Notes: generated from the letters alone by a model not told the origin. Counted from the stretch's first letter, positions 10,057 to 19,005 are shown. The stretch: 64,000 nucleotides of DNA from Bradyrhizobium tropiciagri (GCF_018130545.1 NZ_JAFCKF010000008.1:62001-126000), one strand, 5' to 3'. A program made the numbers and translations.

Positions 10057-10122
10057 GGCGTGAGACCTGGTTCCTGACCCGGTGAATGAATGTCCGGCAA
10101 CGCATGCCGTTTCTATATGCAC

Positions 10123-10142
10123 TTCAATTGTTGAATATTCAA
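10123..10142. promoter_or_regulatory. Probable MarR operator over a divergent promoter
   Basis: A perfect 12-base palindrome TTGAATATTCAA (10131-10142) overlaps a second palindromic pair, TTCAA-TTG-TTGAA (10123-10135), so three half-sites are stacked. The first half of the palindrome can also serve as a -35 (TTGAAT 10131-10136), with TAGGAT at 10153-10158 as a -10 after 16 bases. Binding here would block transcription of the AmiC-like gene at 10235. Confidence 0.6.
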
Positions 10143-10234
10143 TATTTTCCCCTAGGATATTCCCCCAACCAAAGGGCGGATGCCGCGACCGCCCGCTGGC
10201 TGCGTTGCGTACTGCTTCCCAGACAGGAGTTGGC

Positions 10235-11416
10235 GTGCTCTCGACGGTCTCTTTCCAGGCGCTTGGCGGCTTGCCCGTCCCGCCGCCGCACCTGTTTCGA
10301 ACTCCGTCGTCCTGCGCGGCCGATGTCGCTTTGACCGTCAAGCCGGGCTCCTCGCGCCGTGGCGGCACCGACAGCAAGCTTCGGATCGGCAATTTCATCA
10401 CCTTTTCCGGCGCGCCCGGGATCTGGGGGCCGATCTCGGCCAACAGCGTCATGCTCGCGGTCGCCGAGATCAACCGGCGCGGCGGCATCCGCGGCCGCGA
10501 GGTCGAATTGTCGATGTACGACGCCGGCGGGCCGATCGAGGACGTCGTGCACCGCGCCGAGCAGGCGATCGCCTTCGACGAGATCGACGTGATCATGGGC
10601 TCGCATATCTCGGCGGTCCGCCTTGCGCTGCGCAAGGTCACGGCGGGCCGCATCCCCTATGTCTACACGCCGGTCTATGAGGGCGGCGAGCGGACACCCG
10701 GCGTGATGGCGATCGGCGAGACGCCGCGCGCCGAAAGCCGGCCGGCGATCCATTGGCTCACCGAGGTCAAGAAGGCGCGGCGCTGGTACCTGATCGGCAG
10801 CGACTATGTCTGGCCCTGGCAATCGCACCGCGCGGTGAAGCGATACATCAAGGAAGCCGGCGGCCAGGTGGTCGGCGAGGAATTCGTCCCGCTCGGCGAG
10901 GACGATCACGAGCCGCATCTCGCGCGGATTCGCGCCGCCAAGCCCGATGTCGTGCTGATCACGCTGATCGGGACCGACAGCATCACCTTCAACCGCGCGT
11001 TCGCCGAGGCTGGCCTTGCCGCCACCACGCTGCGCTATGCGGGCGCGATGGACGAGACTGTGCTGCTCGGCATCGGGCCGGACGCGACCGAGAACCTGTT
11101 CTGCGCCTCCGGCTATTTCGGTTGCGTCGATTCCCGCGCCAATGACGACTTCCGGACCAGCTACCGCGCGATGTTCGGGGCGCATGCGCCGCCGATCGGC
11201 TCGGTCGGGCAGTCCAATTATGAGGGGATGCGGTTCCTCGAGGCGGCGGCCAACCGGGCCCGGTCGCTGTCGACGGGCCCCTTGTCCGCCGCAGCGCACA
11301 ACCTGGTCTACAGCGGCGCCCGCGGCACCGTCACCATTCGGGACGGCCGCGCCGAAATGCCGATCTATCTTGCCGAGGCCGACGGTCTCGACTTCAATGT
11401 GATCAAGACGATCTAG
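10235..11416 (+). CDS. AmiC/UrtA-like type I periplasmic-binding-fold protein (copy 1)
   Basis: The 393-residue protein has the type I binding fold from about residue 50 (KLRIGNFITFSGAPGIWGP) to the end. Landmarks include NRRGGIRGREVEL, the ligand-pocket region YVYTPVYEGGERTPG, and IGSDYVWPWQSHRAVKRYI. These resemble the amide sensor AmiC and the urea-binding UrtA family. The GTG at 10235 has AGGAG five bases upstream. The same start context and N-terminus (GGLP-PP--LFR) recur in the next gene. No signal peptide, Tat motif or lipobox is present, so the protein may be a cytoplasmic amide sensor rather than a transport receptor. The longer upstream frame crosses the operator and is rejected. 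Confidence 0.82.
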   Translation: MLSTVSFQALGGLPVPPPHLFRTPSSCAADVALTVKPGSSRRGGTDSKLRIGNFITFSGAPGIWGPISANSVMLAVAEINRRGGIRGREVELSMYDAGGPIEDVVHRAEQAIAFDEIDVIMGSHISAVRLALRKVTAGRIPYVYTPVYEGGERTPGVMAIGETPRAESRPAIHWLTEVKKARRWYLIGSDYVWPWQSHRAVKRYIKEAGGQVVGEEFVPLGEDDHEPHLARIRAAKPDVVLITLIGTDSITFNRAFAEAGLAATTLRYAGAMDETVLLGIGPDATENLFCASGYFGCVDSRANDDFRTSYRAMFGAHAPPIGSVGQSNYEGMRFLEAAANRARSLSTGPLSAAAHNLVYSGARGTVTIRDGRAEMPIYLAEADGLDFNVIKTI

Positions 11417-11487
11417 CGTGGCACCGTCGCCCGCGAGGGCGATGCCGCACTCGCCGTGCGGCGTGCCGTTACCAGACAGGAGCAGGT

Positions 11488-12672
11488 GTGCATTTGACGC
11501 CCAACGTCATGGCCGGCGGCCTCCCGTTCCCGCCATCCCTGCTGTTCAGGAACCTGGCGTCGGCGGCGTCGGATCGCGTGCTTGCGCCGATGGATCGCAG
11601 CGGCTTCGGTCCGCGCGGTGCACGCAACCGGCTGCGGGTCGCCGGCTTCGTCTGCTGCACGGGCTCGCCGGGGATGTGGGGCCCCGCTGCGACCTCGACC
11701 GCGCAACTCGCGGTGGCGGACATCAACCGACGCGGCGGCATCCTCGGCCGCGAGATCGAGTTCTCGGTCTATGACGCCGGCGGGCCGATCGAGGACGTGC
11801 GCGACCGCGCCGAGCAGGCGATCGCGTCCGACGACGTCGATCTCATCATGGGCATGCACACCAGCGCGGTGCGCGTCGCGCTGCGCGACCTGATCACCCG
11901 CAGCCGTATCCCCTACATCTACTCGCCAGTGTACGAGGGCGGCGAGCGGACGCCGGGCGTCATCGCGATCGGCGAGACGCCACGCTGGCAGAGCCGGCCG
12001 TCGATCCACTGGCTGGCGGAGGAGAAGCGGGCCGGGCGCTGGTACCTGATCGGCAGCGACTATGTCTGGCCATGGCAGTCGCACCGCGCGGTCAAGCGCT
12101 ACATCAAGGAGACCGGCGGCCTGGTCGTCGGCGAGGAGTTCGTGCCGGTTGGCGAGGACAATCACGCGGCGCAGCTGGAGCGAATCCGTGCGGCGAAGCC
12201 CGATGTCGTGCTGATCTCGCTGATCGGCACCGACGGCGTGACCTTCAACCGCGCCTTCGCCGAGGCCGGGCTCGCCGCCACCACGCTGCGCTTCGCCACC
12301 TGTTTCGACGAAACCGCGCTGCTCGGCATCGGCGCCGACAACACCGAGAATCTGTTCTGCGCGTCCGGCTATTTCCCGAGCGTCGGCTCGCGCGCCGGCG
12401 ACGAATTCAGGGACCGCTATCGCGCGATGTTCGGGACGTTTGCCCCGCCCGTCGGATCGTGCGGCGAATCCGCCTATGAAGGCTTCTGCCTGCTGGAGGC
12501 TGCCGCCAACCGCGCCGGCACGCTTGACACGCGGCCGCTGCTCGCGGCGACCGACAATCTGGTCTATCGCGGTCCGCGCGGTCCGGTTACGGTTCGCAAC
12601 GGCCATGCCAGGATGCCGATGTATCTTGCCGAAGCCGACGGTCTCGACTTCAGGGTGATCAAGGCGATCTGA
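11488..12672 (+). CDS. AmiC/UrtA-like type I periplasmic-binding-fold protein (copy 2)
   Basis: This 394-residue paralogue of the preceding gene lies 71 bases downstream. The GTG start at 11488 has AGGAG five bases upstream. By eye about three residues in four match across the binding fold, including YIYSPVYEGGERTPG and IGSDYVWPWQSHRAVKRYI. Differences cluster at probable ligand-facing stretches, for example FATCFDETALLGIGADN against YAGAMDETVLLGIGPDA. Like copy 1 it lacks a recognisable export signal. A tandem duplication followed by specialisation for different amides is a reasonable reading but untested. Confidence 0.82.
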   Translation: MHLTPNVMAGGLPFPPSLLFRNLASAASDRVLAPMDRSGFGPRGARNRLRVAGFVCCTGSPGMWGPAATSTAQLAVADINRRGGILGREIEFSVYDAGGPIEDVRDRAEQAIASDDVDLIMGMHTSAVRVALRDLITRSRIPYIYSPVYEGGERTPGVIAIGETPRWQSRPSIHWLAEEKRAGRWYLIGSDYVWPWQSHRAVKRYIKETGGLVVGEEFVPVGEDNHAAQLERIRAAKPDVVLISLIGTDGVTFNRAFAEAGLAATTLRFATCFDETALLGIGADNTENLFCASGYFPSVGSRAGDEFRDRYRAMFGTFAPPVGSCGESAYEGFCLLEAAANRAGTLDTRPLLAATDNLVYRGPRGPVTVRNGHARMPMYLAEADGLDFRVIKAI

Positions 12673-12683
12673 GACTTTCTTCA

Positions 12684-12750
12684 CCTCCCCCGCAAGCGGG
12701 AGAGGGAGCTTTGCGAAATAATACTTGAAAAGGAAAATATTTCCGTTTTC
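12684..12750. promoter_or_regulatory. Hairpin and A/T-rich inverted repeat before the amidase gene
   Basis: Two structures lie between copy 2 and the amidase. A GC hairpin at about 12684-12703 (cctcccccgc-aa-gcgggagagg) has one mismatch in ten pairs. An A/T-rich inverted repeat at 12727-12750 (gaaaaggaaa-atat-ttccgttttc) follows it. The gap 12673-12850 contains no gene. The pair could attenuate or control expression of the amidase and transporter, but it has no standard terminator U-tract. Confidence 0.35.
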
Positions 12751-12850
12751 AATACGGCAACGGGGTGAGCGGTTCGCGCGGGGCAACGCGCAGCTCGCTG
12801 ACCTGCGTCGAGGGATCAATCCCAGAGATCAAAAACTTCAGGAGAGCGCC

Positions 12851-14365
12851 GTGACCGTCGTCCTTCCCACGCCAACGCAACTTCGTGCCGTCGCCGAGCA
12901 GTGTGGCCTGTCCCTCACCGATGAGGATGTGGCCTCCTTCCGTGGCCTGATGCAGGGCTCGATCGACGCATACAATCTCGTCGCCCAGATGCCGGACGAG
13001 CTGCCCGAAGTGAAATATCCGCGCACGCCAGGCTACCGGCCGGCGCCGGAGGACAACAAGCACAATGCCTGGTACCGCAAGTCGACGGTTAAGGGCGCCG
13101 CCTCCGGCAAGCTCAAGGGCAAGACGGTGGCGCTGAAGGACAACATCATGCTGGCCGGCGTGCCGATGACCAACGGCTCGTCGACGCTGGAAGGCTACGT
13201 CCCCGACTTCGACGCCACCATCGTCACCCGCATGCTGGATGCCGGCGCCGAGATCAAAGGCAAGGTGCATTGCGAGCACTTCTGCCTGTCCGGCGGCAGT
13301 CACACCAACTCCTACGGCGCGGTGCACAATCCGCACAAGATGGGCTATTCGGCCGGCGGCTCGTCGTCGGGCTCGGGCGTGGTGGTGGCGCTCGGCGAGG
13401 TCGACATGGCGATCGGCGGCGACCAGGGCGGCTCGATCCGGATGCCGTCCTCGTTCTGCGGCACCTACGGCATGAAGCCGACCTGGGGCCTCGTGCCCTA
13501 CACCGGCATCATGCCGATCGAGATCTATGTCGATCACACCGGCCCGATGACCGCGAGCGTGGAAGACAATGCGCTGCTGCTGGAAGTGCTGGCCGGCGAC
13601 GACGGCTATGATCCGCGCATCAAGGCGCCGAAGGTCGAGGACTACACCAAGGCGCTCGGCAAAGGCGTCAAGGGCATGAAGATCGGCATCCTCAAGGAAG
13701 GCTTCGAGCAGCCGACCGCGGAAGCCGCAGTGAACGAGAGCGTGCGCGAGGCAGCCAAGCGCTTCAAGGATCTCGGCGCCAGCGTCGAGACCGTGTCGAT
13801 CCCAATGCACATGGCCGGCGGCGCGATCTGGACCCCGATCGGCACCGAAGGCCTGACCCAGACCATGATGTACGGCGACGGCTACGGCCTCAGCCGCGGC
13901 GACCTCTACTCCACCTCGCTGATGGATTTCCATCGCGGCTGGCGCCGGCAGGCGGATTCGCTGTCCGAGACCACCAAACTGTTCATGATGCTCGGCACCT
14001 ACATCAACAACAATTTCGGTCCGCGCTTCTACGGCAAGGCGCTCAACATCTCGCGCCGGCTGACCGCGGCCTATGACAAGGCCTTCAAGGACTACGATCT
14101 GCTGCTGCTTCCGACCACGCCGATGAAGGCGACGAAGTTGCCCGAGGCCAATGCCAGCCGCGAGGAGTATGTCGCCCGCGCGCTGGAGATGATCTCCAAC
14201 ACCGCGCCGTTCGACATCACCCATCACCCGGCGATGTCGCTGCCCTGCGGCATGGTCGACGGGCTGCCGGTCGGGCTGATGCTGGTCGGCCGGATGTTTG
14301 AGGAGAGCACCATCTATCGCGCCGCGCATGCCTTCGAGCAGGCCGGCGACTGGAAGAAGATGTGA
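12851..14365 (+). CDS. Amidase-signature family amidase
   Basis: The enzyme is expected to hydrolyse a carboxamide to acid and ammonia in the cytoplasm. The 504-residue product carries the Ser-cisSer-Lys triad of the amidase-signature family. Lys96 lies in TVALKDNIM, Ser171 in SAGGSSSGSG, and the nucleophile Ser195 in GGDQGGSIRMPSSFCG. The overall pattern (NAWYRKSTVKGAASGKLKGK, GYVPDFDATIVTRML) resembles the aliphatic/aryl-amide amidases of the Rhodococcus AmdA type more than GatA. GTG 12851 is chosen because GGAGA lies five bases upstream. The open frame before it is not conserved in character. Its place between AmiC-like proteins and an amide/urea-type importer supports amide catabolism. 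Confidence 0.9.
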   Translation: MTVVLPTPTQLRAVAEQCGLSLTDEDVASFRGLMQGSIDAYNLVAQMPDELPEVKYPRTPGYRPAPEDNKHNAWYRKSTVKGAASGKLKGKTVALKDNIMLAGVPMTNGSSTLEGYVPDFDATIVTRMLDAGAEIKGKVHCEHFCLSGGSHTNSYGAVHNPHKMGYSAGGSSSGSGVVVALGEVDMAIGGDQGGSIRMPSSFCGTYGMKPTWGLVPYTGIMPIEIYVDHTGPMTASVEDNALLLEVLAGDDGYDPRIKAPKVEDYTKALGKGVKGMKIGILKEGFEQPTAEAAVNESVREAAKRFKDLGASVETVSIPMHMAGGAIWTPIGTEGLTQTMMYGDGYGLSRGDLYSTSLMDFHRGWRRQADSLSETTKLFMMLGTYINNNFGPRFYGKALNISRRLTAAYDKAFKDYDLLLLPTTPMKATKLPEANASREEYVARALEMISNTAPFDITHHPAMSLPCGMVDGLPVGLMLVGRMFEESTIYRAAHAFEQAGDWKKM

Positions 14366-14407
14366 GGCGCCGCTTGTCGCAGACGCATACGGTACGGATC
14401 GGACACC

Positions 14408-15265
14408 ATGGCTAGCATCTTCGCCGCGGTGTTCGAGATCGTGAGCTTCGGCGCCATCATCGTGCTGGTGGTGCTCGGGCTCGGCATCATCGCCAGTATG
14501 ATGGGTATCTTCAACTTCGCGCAGGGCGAATTCGTCCTGCTCGGAGCCTACGTCACCTACCTGGCCTACGCCCACGGCGCGCCGGTGTGGGCCGGCATGG
14601 TCGCCGCACCCTTCGTGGTGGGTGCGTTCGGCTTCGTGCTGGAGGCGCTGATCATCCGGCGCTTCTACGCCGCGCCGATCGTGGCGATGCTCGGCACCTA
14701 TGCGCTCGGCCTGATCATCCGCGAAAGCGTGCGCGGCCTGATCGGCGGGTTCTATCTCACGGTGCCGGAGCCGATCGGCGGTTCGATCGACCTCGGCTCG
14801 GTCCACATCTCGGCCTGGCGCTTCACCATCATCGTAATCACGCTGCTGGTGATGGGCGGCTGCTATCTGCTGCTGGCGCGCACCTCGTTCGGACTGCGGG
14901 TCCGCGCCACGCTGGAGAACCCGGCGCTGGCGCGCGCCTCGGGTATCTCGACGCCTCTGATCTACGGCGCGACCTTTGCGTTCGGCGCGGCGCTGGCCGG
15001 GCTTGCCGGCGCGCTGATCGTGCCGGTGTTCAGCCTGTTCGCCGATCTCGGCATCCGCTTCCTGATCCAGGGCTTCGTCGCCGTGATGGTTGGCGGGGTC
15101 GGCTCCTTCATCGGTCCGGTCGCCGGTGCCGGCGTGATCGGCACGCTCAGCGCGGCGCTGCCATGGGTCATGTCGCCCGTCGTCGCCGACGTGCTCGTGT
15201 TCGTACTCGCCATCGCCTTCATCAAATTCCGGCCGCAAGGCCTCATTGCTGGAAAAGGGGTCTAA
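14408..15265 (+). CDS. ABC transporter permease, LivH/UrtB family
   Basis: This 285-residue inner-membrane permease has about eight hydrophobic helices. It carries the LivH-type start (FNFAQGEFVLLGAYVTYLAY) and the cytoplasmic loop RVRATLENPALARASGIST at about 165-183, which docks the ATPases. It is the first membrane subunit of the importer that runs to 19005. The ATG at 14408 lies 42 bases after the amidase stop, so the two are probably co-transcribed. Substrate class is set by the binding protein next door, which is of the amide/urea type. Confidence 0.9.
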   Translation: MASIFAAVFEIVSFGAIIVLVVLGLGIIASMMGIFNFAQGEFVLLGAYVTYLAYAHGAPVWAGMVAAPFVVGAFGFVLEALIIRRFYAAPIVAMLGTYALGLIIRESVRGLIGGFYLTVPEPIGGSIDLGSVHISAWRFTIIVITLLVMGGCYLLLARTSFGLRVRATLENPALARASGISTPLIYGATFAFGAALAGLAGALIVPVFSLFADLGIRFLIQGFVAVMVGGVGSFIGPVAGAGVIGTLSAALPWVMSPVVADVLVFVLAIAFIKFRPQGLIAGKGV

Positions 15266-15270
15266 TCACC

Positions 15271-16491
15271 ATGTCGATTGAACGCATGAATCTGACGCGC
15301 CGCCGCTTCATGAGCAATTTCGCCTTCGCGACCGGGGCGCTCGCGACCGGGGTCGGAAGCTGGGTGGTGAGGCCCGACTGGGCCAATGCCGCGGAAGGCC
15401 CGATCAAGGTCGGCATCGCGACCGATTTGACCGGCCCGATCGCTTATGCCGGCAATGCCGACGCCAACGTCGCCAAGATGGTGATCAAGGAGATCAACGC
15501 CGGCGGCGGCCTGCTCGGCCGGCCGCTCGAGCTCTACATCGAGGACACCGCCTCGAACGAATCGGTTGCGGTCGGCAATGTCCGCAAGCTGATCCAGCGC
15601 GACAAGGTCGACATGGTGCTGGGCGGCATCACCTCCTCGATGCGCAACGCGATCAAGGATCCGATCGTGGCGCGCGGCAAGACGCTCTACATCTATCCGC
15701 AGCTCTACGAGGGCAAGGAGTGCACGCCCTATCTGTTCTGCACCGGCCCGACGCCGGCGCAGCAATGTGATACCTTCATTCCCTGGCTGATCAAGAACGG
15801 CGGCAAGAAGTTCGCGCTGCCGAGCGCCAACTATGTCTGGCCGCATACGCTCAACGTCTATGCCCGCAAGGTGATCGAGGACAATGGCGGCGAGGTCGTG
15901 TTCGAGGAGTATTACCCGCTCGACCAGGTCGACTTCTCATCGACCGTCAACCGCATCATCTCCAACAAGGTCGACGTGGTCTTCAACACGGTCATCCCGC
16001 CCGGCGTCGGTCCGTTCTTCAAGCAGCTTTATGAAGCGGGCTTCCTCAAGAACGGCGGCCGGCTCGCCTGCGTCTACTATGACGAGAACACCCTCAACAT
16101 CAATCAGGCCAACGAGATCGAGGGTCTTGCGAGCTGTCTCGACTATTTCAAGGTGCTGACCAAGGAGAGCCCGTTCGATGCCAAGCTCCAAGCGGCGTAT
16201 GAAAAGGATTTCCCCGGCAACTTCCTGTTCGCGGCCGGCAGCGCCGCCACCGGAACCTATCGCGGCCTCAAGCTGTGGGAGGCCGCGGTCAAGGAAGCCG
16301 GCAAGGTCGACCGTGAGTCGGTCGCGGCCGCGCTCGACCATGCCAAGATCGCCGAAGGGCCCGGCGGACCGGCCGAAATGGTTCCGGGCAAACGTCACTG
16401 CAAGATGAAGATGTACACCGCTGTTGCCAAAGGCGGGAACTATGAGATCGTGGCGCGTAGCGACGGTCTTGTTGATCCCAAGGAATGCTGA
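15271..16491 (+). CDS. Tat-exported ABC transporter substrate-binding protein, amide/urea type
   Basis: The 406-residue type I binding protein has a twin-arginine signal (LTRRRFMSN at residues 8-16, then a hydrophobic stretch to ADWANA-like cleavage). It should therefore be folded before export to the periplasm. The mature part begins EGPIKVGIATDLTGPIAY. It contains YIYPQLYEGKECTPY and FALPSANYVWPHTLNVYARK, which align with the same positions in the two upstream AmiC-like proteins. The ATG at 15271 lies five bases after the preceding stop, with a purine-rich GGAAAAGGGG upstream. Within this cluster it is the only one of the three related binding proteins with an export signal, so it is the probable receptor of the importer. 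Confidence 0.9.
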   Translation: MSIERMNLTRRRFMSNFAFATGALATGVGSWVVRPDWANAAEGPIKVGIATDLTGPIAYAGNADANVAKMVIKEINAGGGLLGRPLELYIEDTASNESVAVGNVRKLIQRDKVDMVLGGITSSMRNAIKDPIVARGKTLYIYPQLYEGKECTPYLFCTGPTPAQQCDTFIPWLIKNGGKKFALPSANYVWPHTLNVYARKVIEDNGGEVVFEEYYPLDQVDFSSTVNRIISNKVDVVFNTVIPPGVGPFFKQLYEAGFLKNGGRLACVYYDENTLNINQANEIEGLASCLDYFKVLTKESPFDAKLQAAYEKDFPGNFLFAAGSAATGTYRGLKLWEAAVKEAGKVDRESVAAALDHAKIAEGPGGPAEMVPGKRHCKMKMYTAVAKGGNYEIVARSDGLVDPKEC

Positions 16492-16498
16492 GCGATCG

Positions 16499-17590
16499 AT
16501 GAGTGGAGCAAGAGAGGCCGTCGCACGCATCAGCGAGGATGTCGTGACGCGTGAAGGTACACCGGCCGCAAGCGCGCCGGCGGGACGGGCATCGGCAGGA
16601 TGGAAGGTCCTGCCGATCGTGGAAGGACTGGTGCTCTTGATCGCGCTGGTCCTGCCATGGGTTCTGCAGGACTATCTGACGGTGTTCGCCACCCGCGTGG
16701 TGATCCTCGCGCTGTTTGCGCTGTCGTTCGACCTGGTGTGGGGCTATGCCGGCATCATGAGCTTCGGCCAGGCGCTGTTCTTCGGCGCGGCCGGCTACGG
16801 CGTGGCGCTGATGGCGCGCGACCTCAACGTCACCTCGATCCTGCTGATCCTGCCCGCAGGCGCCTTGATCGGCCTCACCGCGTCGCTGCTGCTCGGCGGC
16901 TTCCTGCTGCTCGGGCGCTATCCCTCGAGCGTGATCTTCGTCTCGCTCGGCACCCTCACGGGTTCCTATGCCGCGGATCGGCTGGCGCGCGGCTGGTACT
17001 ATCTCGGTGGCCAGAACGGCATCCCGTCGATCCCGCCGCTCACGCTCGGCAGCTACGAGTTCGAGGAAGGGCCGGTTTATTATTACATGGTGCTCGGCAT
17101 CCTGGTGGTGGTCTACCTGCTGTGCCGCTTCCTGGTCCGCTCACAATTCGGCCTTGCGCTTGCGGGCCTGCGCGAGAACGAGCAGCGGATCGCCTTCTTC
17201 GGCTACAAAGCGCAGCATCTGAAGGCGATCATCTTCGCGATCGGCGGCACCATCGCCGGCCTCGCCGGCAGCCTCTATGCTTTCCACGAAGGTTTCGTCT
17301 GGCCCAACATGCTGGGCGTCGTGTTCTCGACCCAGGTCGTGCTCTACGTTCTGTTCGGTGGCTCCGGCACCCTGATCGGCGCCGTGATCGGCACCGTGAT
17401 CATCGAGGGCGTCTCGTTCTGGCTGTCGGACAATTACCGCGATATCTGGCCGATCATCCTCGGCGTGCTGCTGCTGCTCGTGATCATGTTCCGCCCGCTC
17501 GGGCTGATCTCCTTCGTGCTCGGTGAACGCGAGCGCGTCGGCAGTTTCGGCAAGGCGCCAAAAAAGGAGTCCGGCAATGCCGCTCCTTGA
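16499..17590 (+). CDS. ABC transporter permease, LivM/UrtC family
   Basis: This is the second membrane subunit of the importer, 363 residues. A 50-residue hydrophilic N-terminal stretch is followed by about nine hydrophobic segments. The LivM-type signature AGIMSFGQALFFGAAGYG is present, as is the ATPase-contact loop LRENEQRIAFFGYKAQHLK. ATG 16499 lies seven bases after the binding-protein stop. The frame stays open upstream into that gene, but the upstream part is out of register with the family. The 3' end overlaps the following ATPase gene by 14 bases. Confidence 0.9.
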   Translation: MSGAREAVARISEDVVTREGTPAASAPAGRASAGWKVLPIVEGLVLLIALVLPWVLQDYLTVFATRVVILALFALSFDLVWGYAGIMSFGQALFFGAAGYGVALMARDLNVTSILLILPAGALIGLTASLLLGGFLLLGRYPSSVIFVSLGTLTGSYAADRLARGWYYLGGQNGIPSIPPLTLGSYEFEEGPVYYYMVLGILVVVYLLCRFLVRSQFGLALAGLRENEQRIAFFGYKAQHLKAIIFAIGGTIAGLAGSLYAFHEGFVWPNMLGVVFSTQVVLYVLFGGSGTLIGAVIGTVIIEGVSFWLSDNYRDIWPIILGVLLLLVIMFRPLGLISFVLGERERVGSFGKAPKKESGNAAP

Positions 17591-18311
17591 GGCCTCTGGG
17601 ATCAGCAAGGTGTTCGGCAAGCTCACCGCGCTCGACGGTGCGGCGCTGACCGTCGGCGAGAACGAATTTCACGGCCTGATCGGCCCCAACGGCTCGGGCA
17701 AGAGCACGCTGATGAAATGCGTCGCCGGCGCCGAGGTCCCGACCACGGGCAAGGTCTCCTTCATCAACAGCGACATCACCGCATTCACGCCGACCGAGCG
17801 CGCCCGCGCCGGCATGAGCCTGAAATTCCAGATCACCTCGGTGCTGCCGACGCTGACGCTGTATGACAACATCCTGCTGGCGCTGCAGGCGCAGTGCTCG
17901 CTGTTCGATCTGGTGCTGTCGCGCACCCGCCGGAAGCTGCACGATCAAGTGATGACGATGCTGACCCAGTTCCGTCTCGCCGATCGGGCGCATGATGCCG
18001 CGGCCGCGCTGTCGCACGGCCAGCAGCAATGGCTCGAGATCGCGATGGCGCTGGCCGGCAAGCCGCGGCTGCTGCTGCTGGATGAGCCGACCGGCGGCAT
18101 GAGCCTCGAGGAACGCCGCGTCACCGGCGAATTGTTGCAGCCGATCAAGCAGCATTGCTCGCTGGTCATCGTCGAGCACGATCTCGATTTCATCCGCGAC
18201 ATCTGCGACCGCCTCACCGTGCTCGACCAGGGCAAGGTGCTGGCGTCGGGGACGGTCGCGGAAATCCAGGCCAACAAGAGCGTCCAGGAGATTTATCTTC
18301 GCCGTGCCTGA
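17577..18311 (+). CDS. ABC transporter ATPase, LivG/UrtD family
   Basis: This 244-residue ATPase energises the importer on the cytoplasmic face. It shows Walker A GPNGSGKST, the family signature ALSHGQQQWLEIAMAL, and Walker B LLLLDEPTGGM followed by the H-loop VIVEHDLDFI. The signature with SHGQQQ is typical of UrtD/LivG subunits. ATG 17577 has AAGGAG seven bases upstream and overlaps the permease gene by 14 bases, which suggests translational coupling. Confidence 0.93.
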   Translation: MPLLEASGISKVFGKLTALDGAALTVGENEFHGLIGPNGSGKSTLMKCVAGAEVPTTGKVSFINSDITAFTPTERARAGMSLKFQITSVLPTLTLYDNILLALQAQCSLFDLVLSRTRRKLHDQVMTMLTQFRLADRAHDAAAALSHGQQQWLEIAMALAGKPRLLLLDEPTGGMSLEERRVTGELLQPIKQHCSLVIVEHDLDFIRDICDRLTVLDQGKVLASGTVAEIQANKSVQEIYLRRA

Positions 18312-19005
18312 GCAAACCTTCCTCGATATCAAGCATCTCGATGCCGGTTATGGCCGCAGCCAGGTCCTGTTCGATGTCAACATCGGCATTCCCTGGCGCG
18401 GCGGCGTCGCCGTGCTCGGCCGCAATGGCGCCGGCAAGACCACGCTGATGAAAACCATCGTCGGCGAGCTCGCAAGCTCGCAAGGCGAATTGTTCTTCGA
18501 CGGTCGCGACATCACCCGTCGACGCACCGAGGAGCGGGTGCGCTCCGGCATCGGCTATGTGCCGCAGGAGCATTCGGTGTTCGCCCGCCTGTCGGTGCGC
18601 GACAATCTCGCGGTCGGCTCGCTGTCCAACTCCGATGCCGGCGCGGTCGATCGCGTGCTGGAGATCTTCCCGAAACTCGGCCAGCGCCTCGACCAGCCGG
18701 CCGGCACGCTGTCCGGCGGCGAGCGCAAGATGCTGGCGATCGGCCGCGCCATGCTCGGCAATCCGAAGCTGCTGCTGCTGGACGAGCCGACCGAAGGGGT
18801 CTGGATCGGCGTGATCGAGGAGATCACCGAGCGGCTGATCGAGCTTGCCAAGAGCATCTCGGTCGTGATCGTCGAGCAGCATCTCGACCTCGCGCTGCGC
18901 GTCGCCGACTACGCCTATGTGCTGGATCGGGGCCGTGTCGCATTGCAGGGCGAGGCGGGGAAGGTGCGGAGCGATCCGGAATTGCTGCGGTACCTCGCGC
19001 CATAG
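18304..19005 (+). CDS. ABC transporter ATPase, LivF/UrtE family
   Basis: This is the second ATPase of the importer, 233 residues. It shows Walker A GRNGAGKTT, the LivF-type YVPQEHSVFARLSVRDNL, the signature LSGGERKMLAIGRAML, Walker B LLLLDEPTEG and the H-loop VIVEQHLDLAL. The GTG start at 18304 overlaps the preceding gene by eight bases. With this gene the permease-receptor-permease-ATPase-ATPase set is complete. An amidase and a urea-type receptor precede it, so the imported solute is probably an amide or urea derivative. Confidence 0.93.
   Translation: MPEQTFLDIKHLDAGYGRSQVLFDVNIGIPWRGGVAVLGRNGAGKTTLMKTIVGELASSQGELFFDGRDITRRRTEERVRSGIGYVPQEHSVFARLSVRDNLAVGSLSNSDAGAVDRVLEIFPKLGQRLDQPAGTLSGGERKMLAIGRAMLGNPKLLLLDEPTEGVWIGVIEEITERLIELAKSISVVIVEQHLDLALRVADYAYVLDRGRVALQGEAGKVRSDPELLRYLAP

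Noticed and set aside
12749-15238. An 829-codon open frame on the minus strand
   Set aside because: It is opposite the amidase and permease genes. The composition is an Arg/Asp/His shadow pattern, with no ribosome-binding site or motif.
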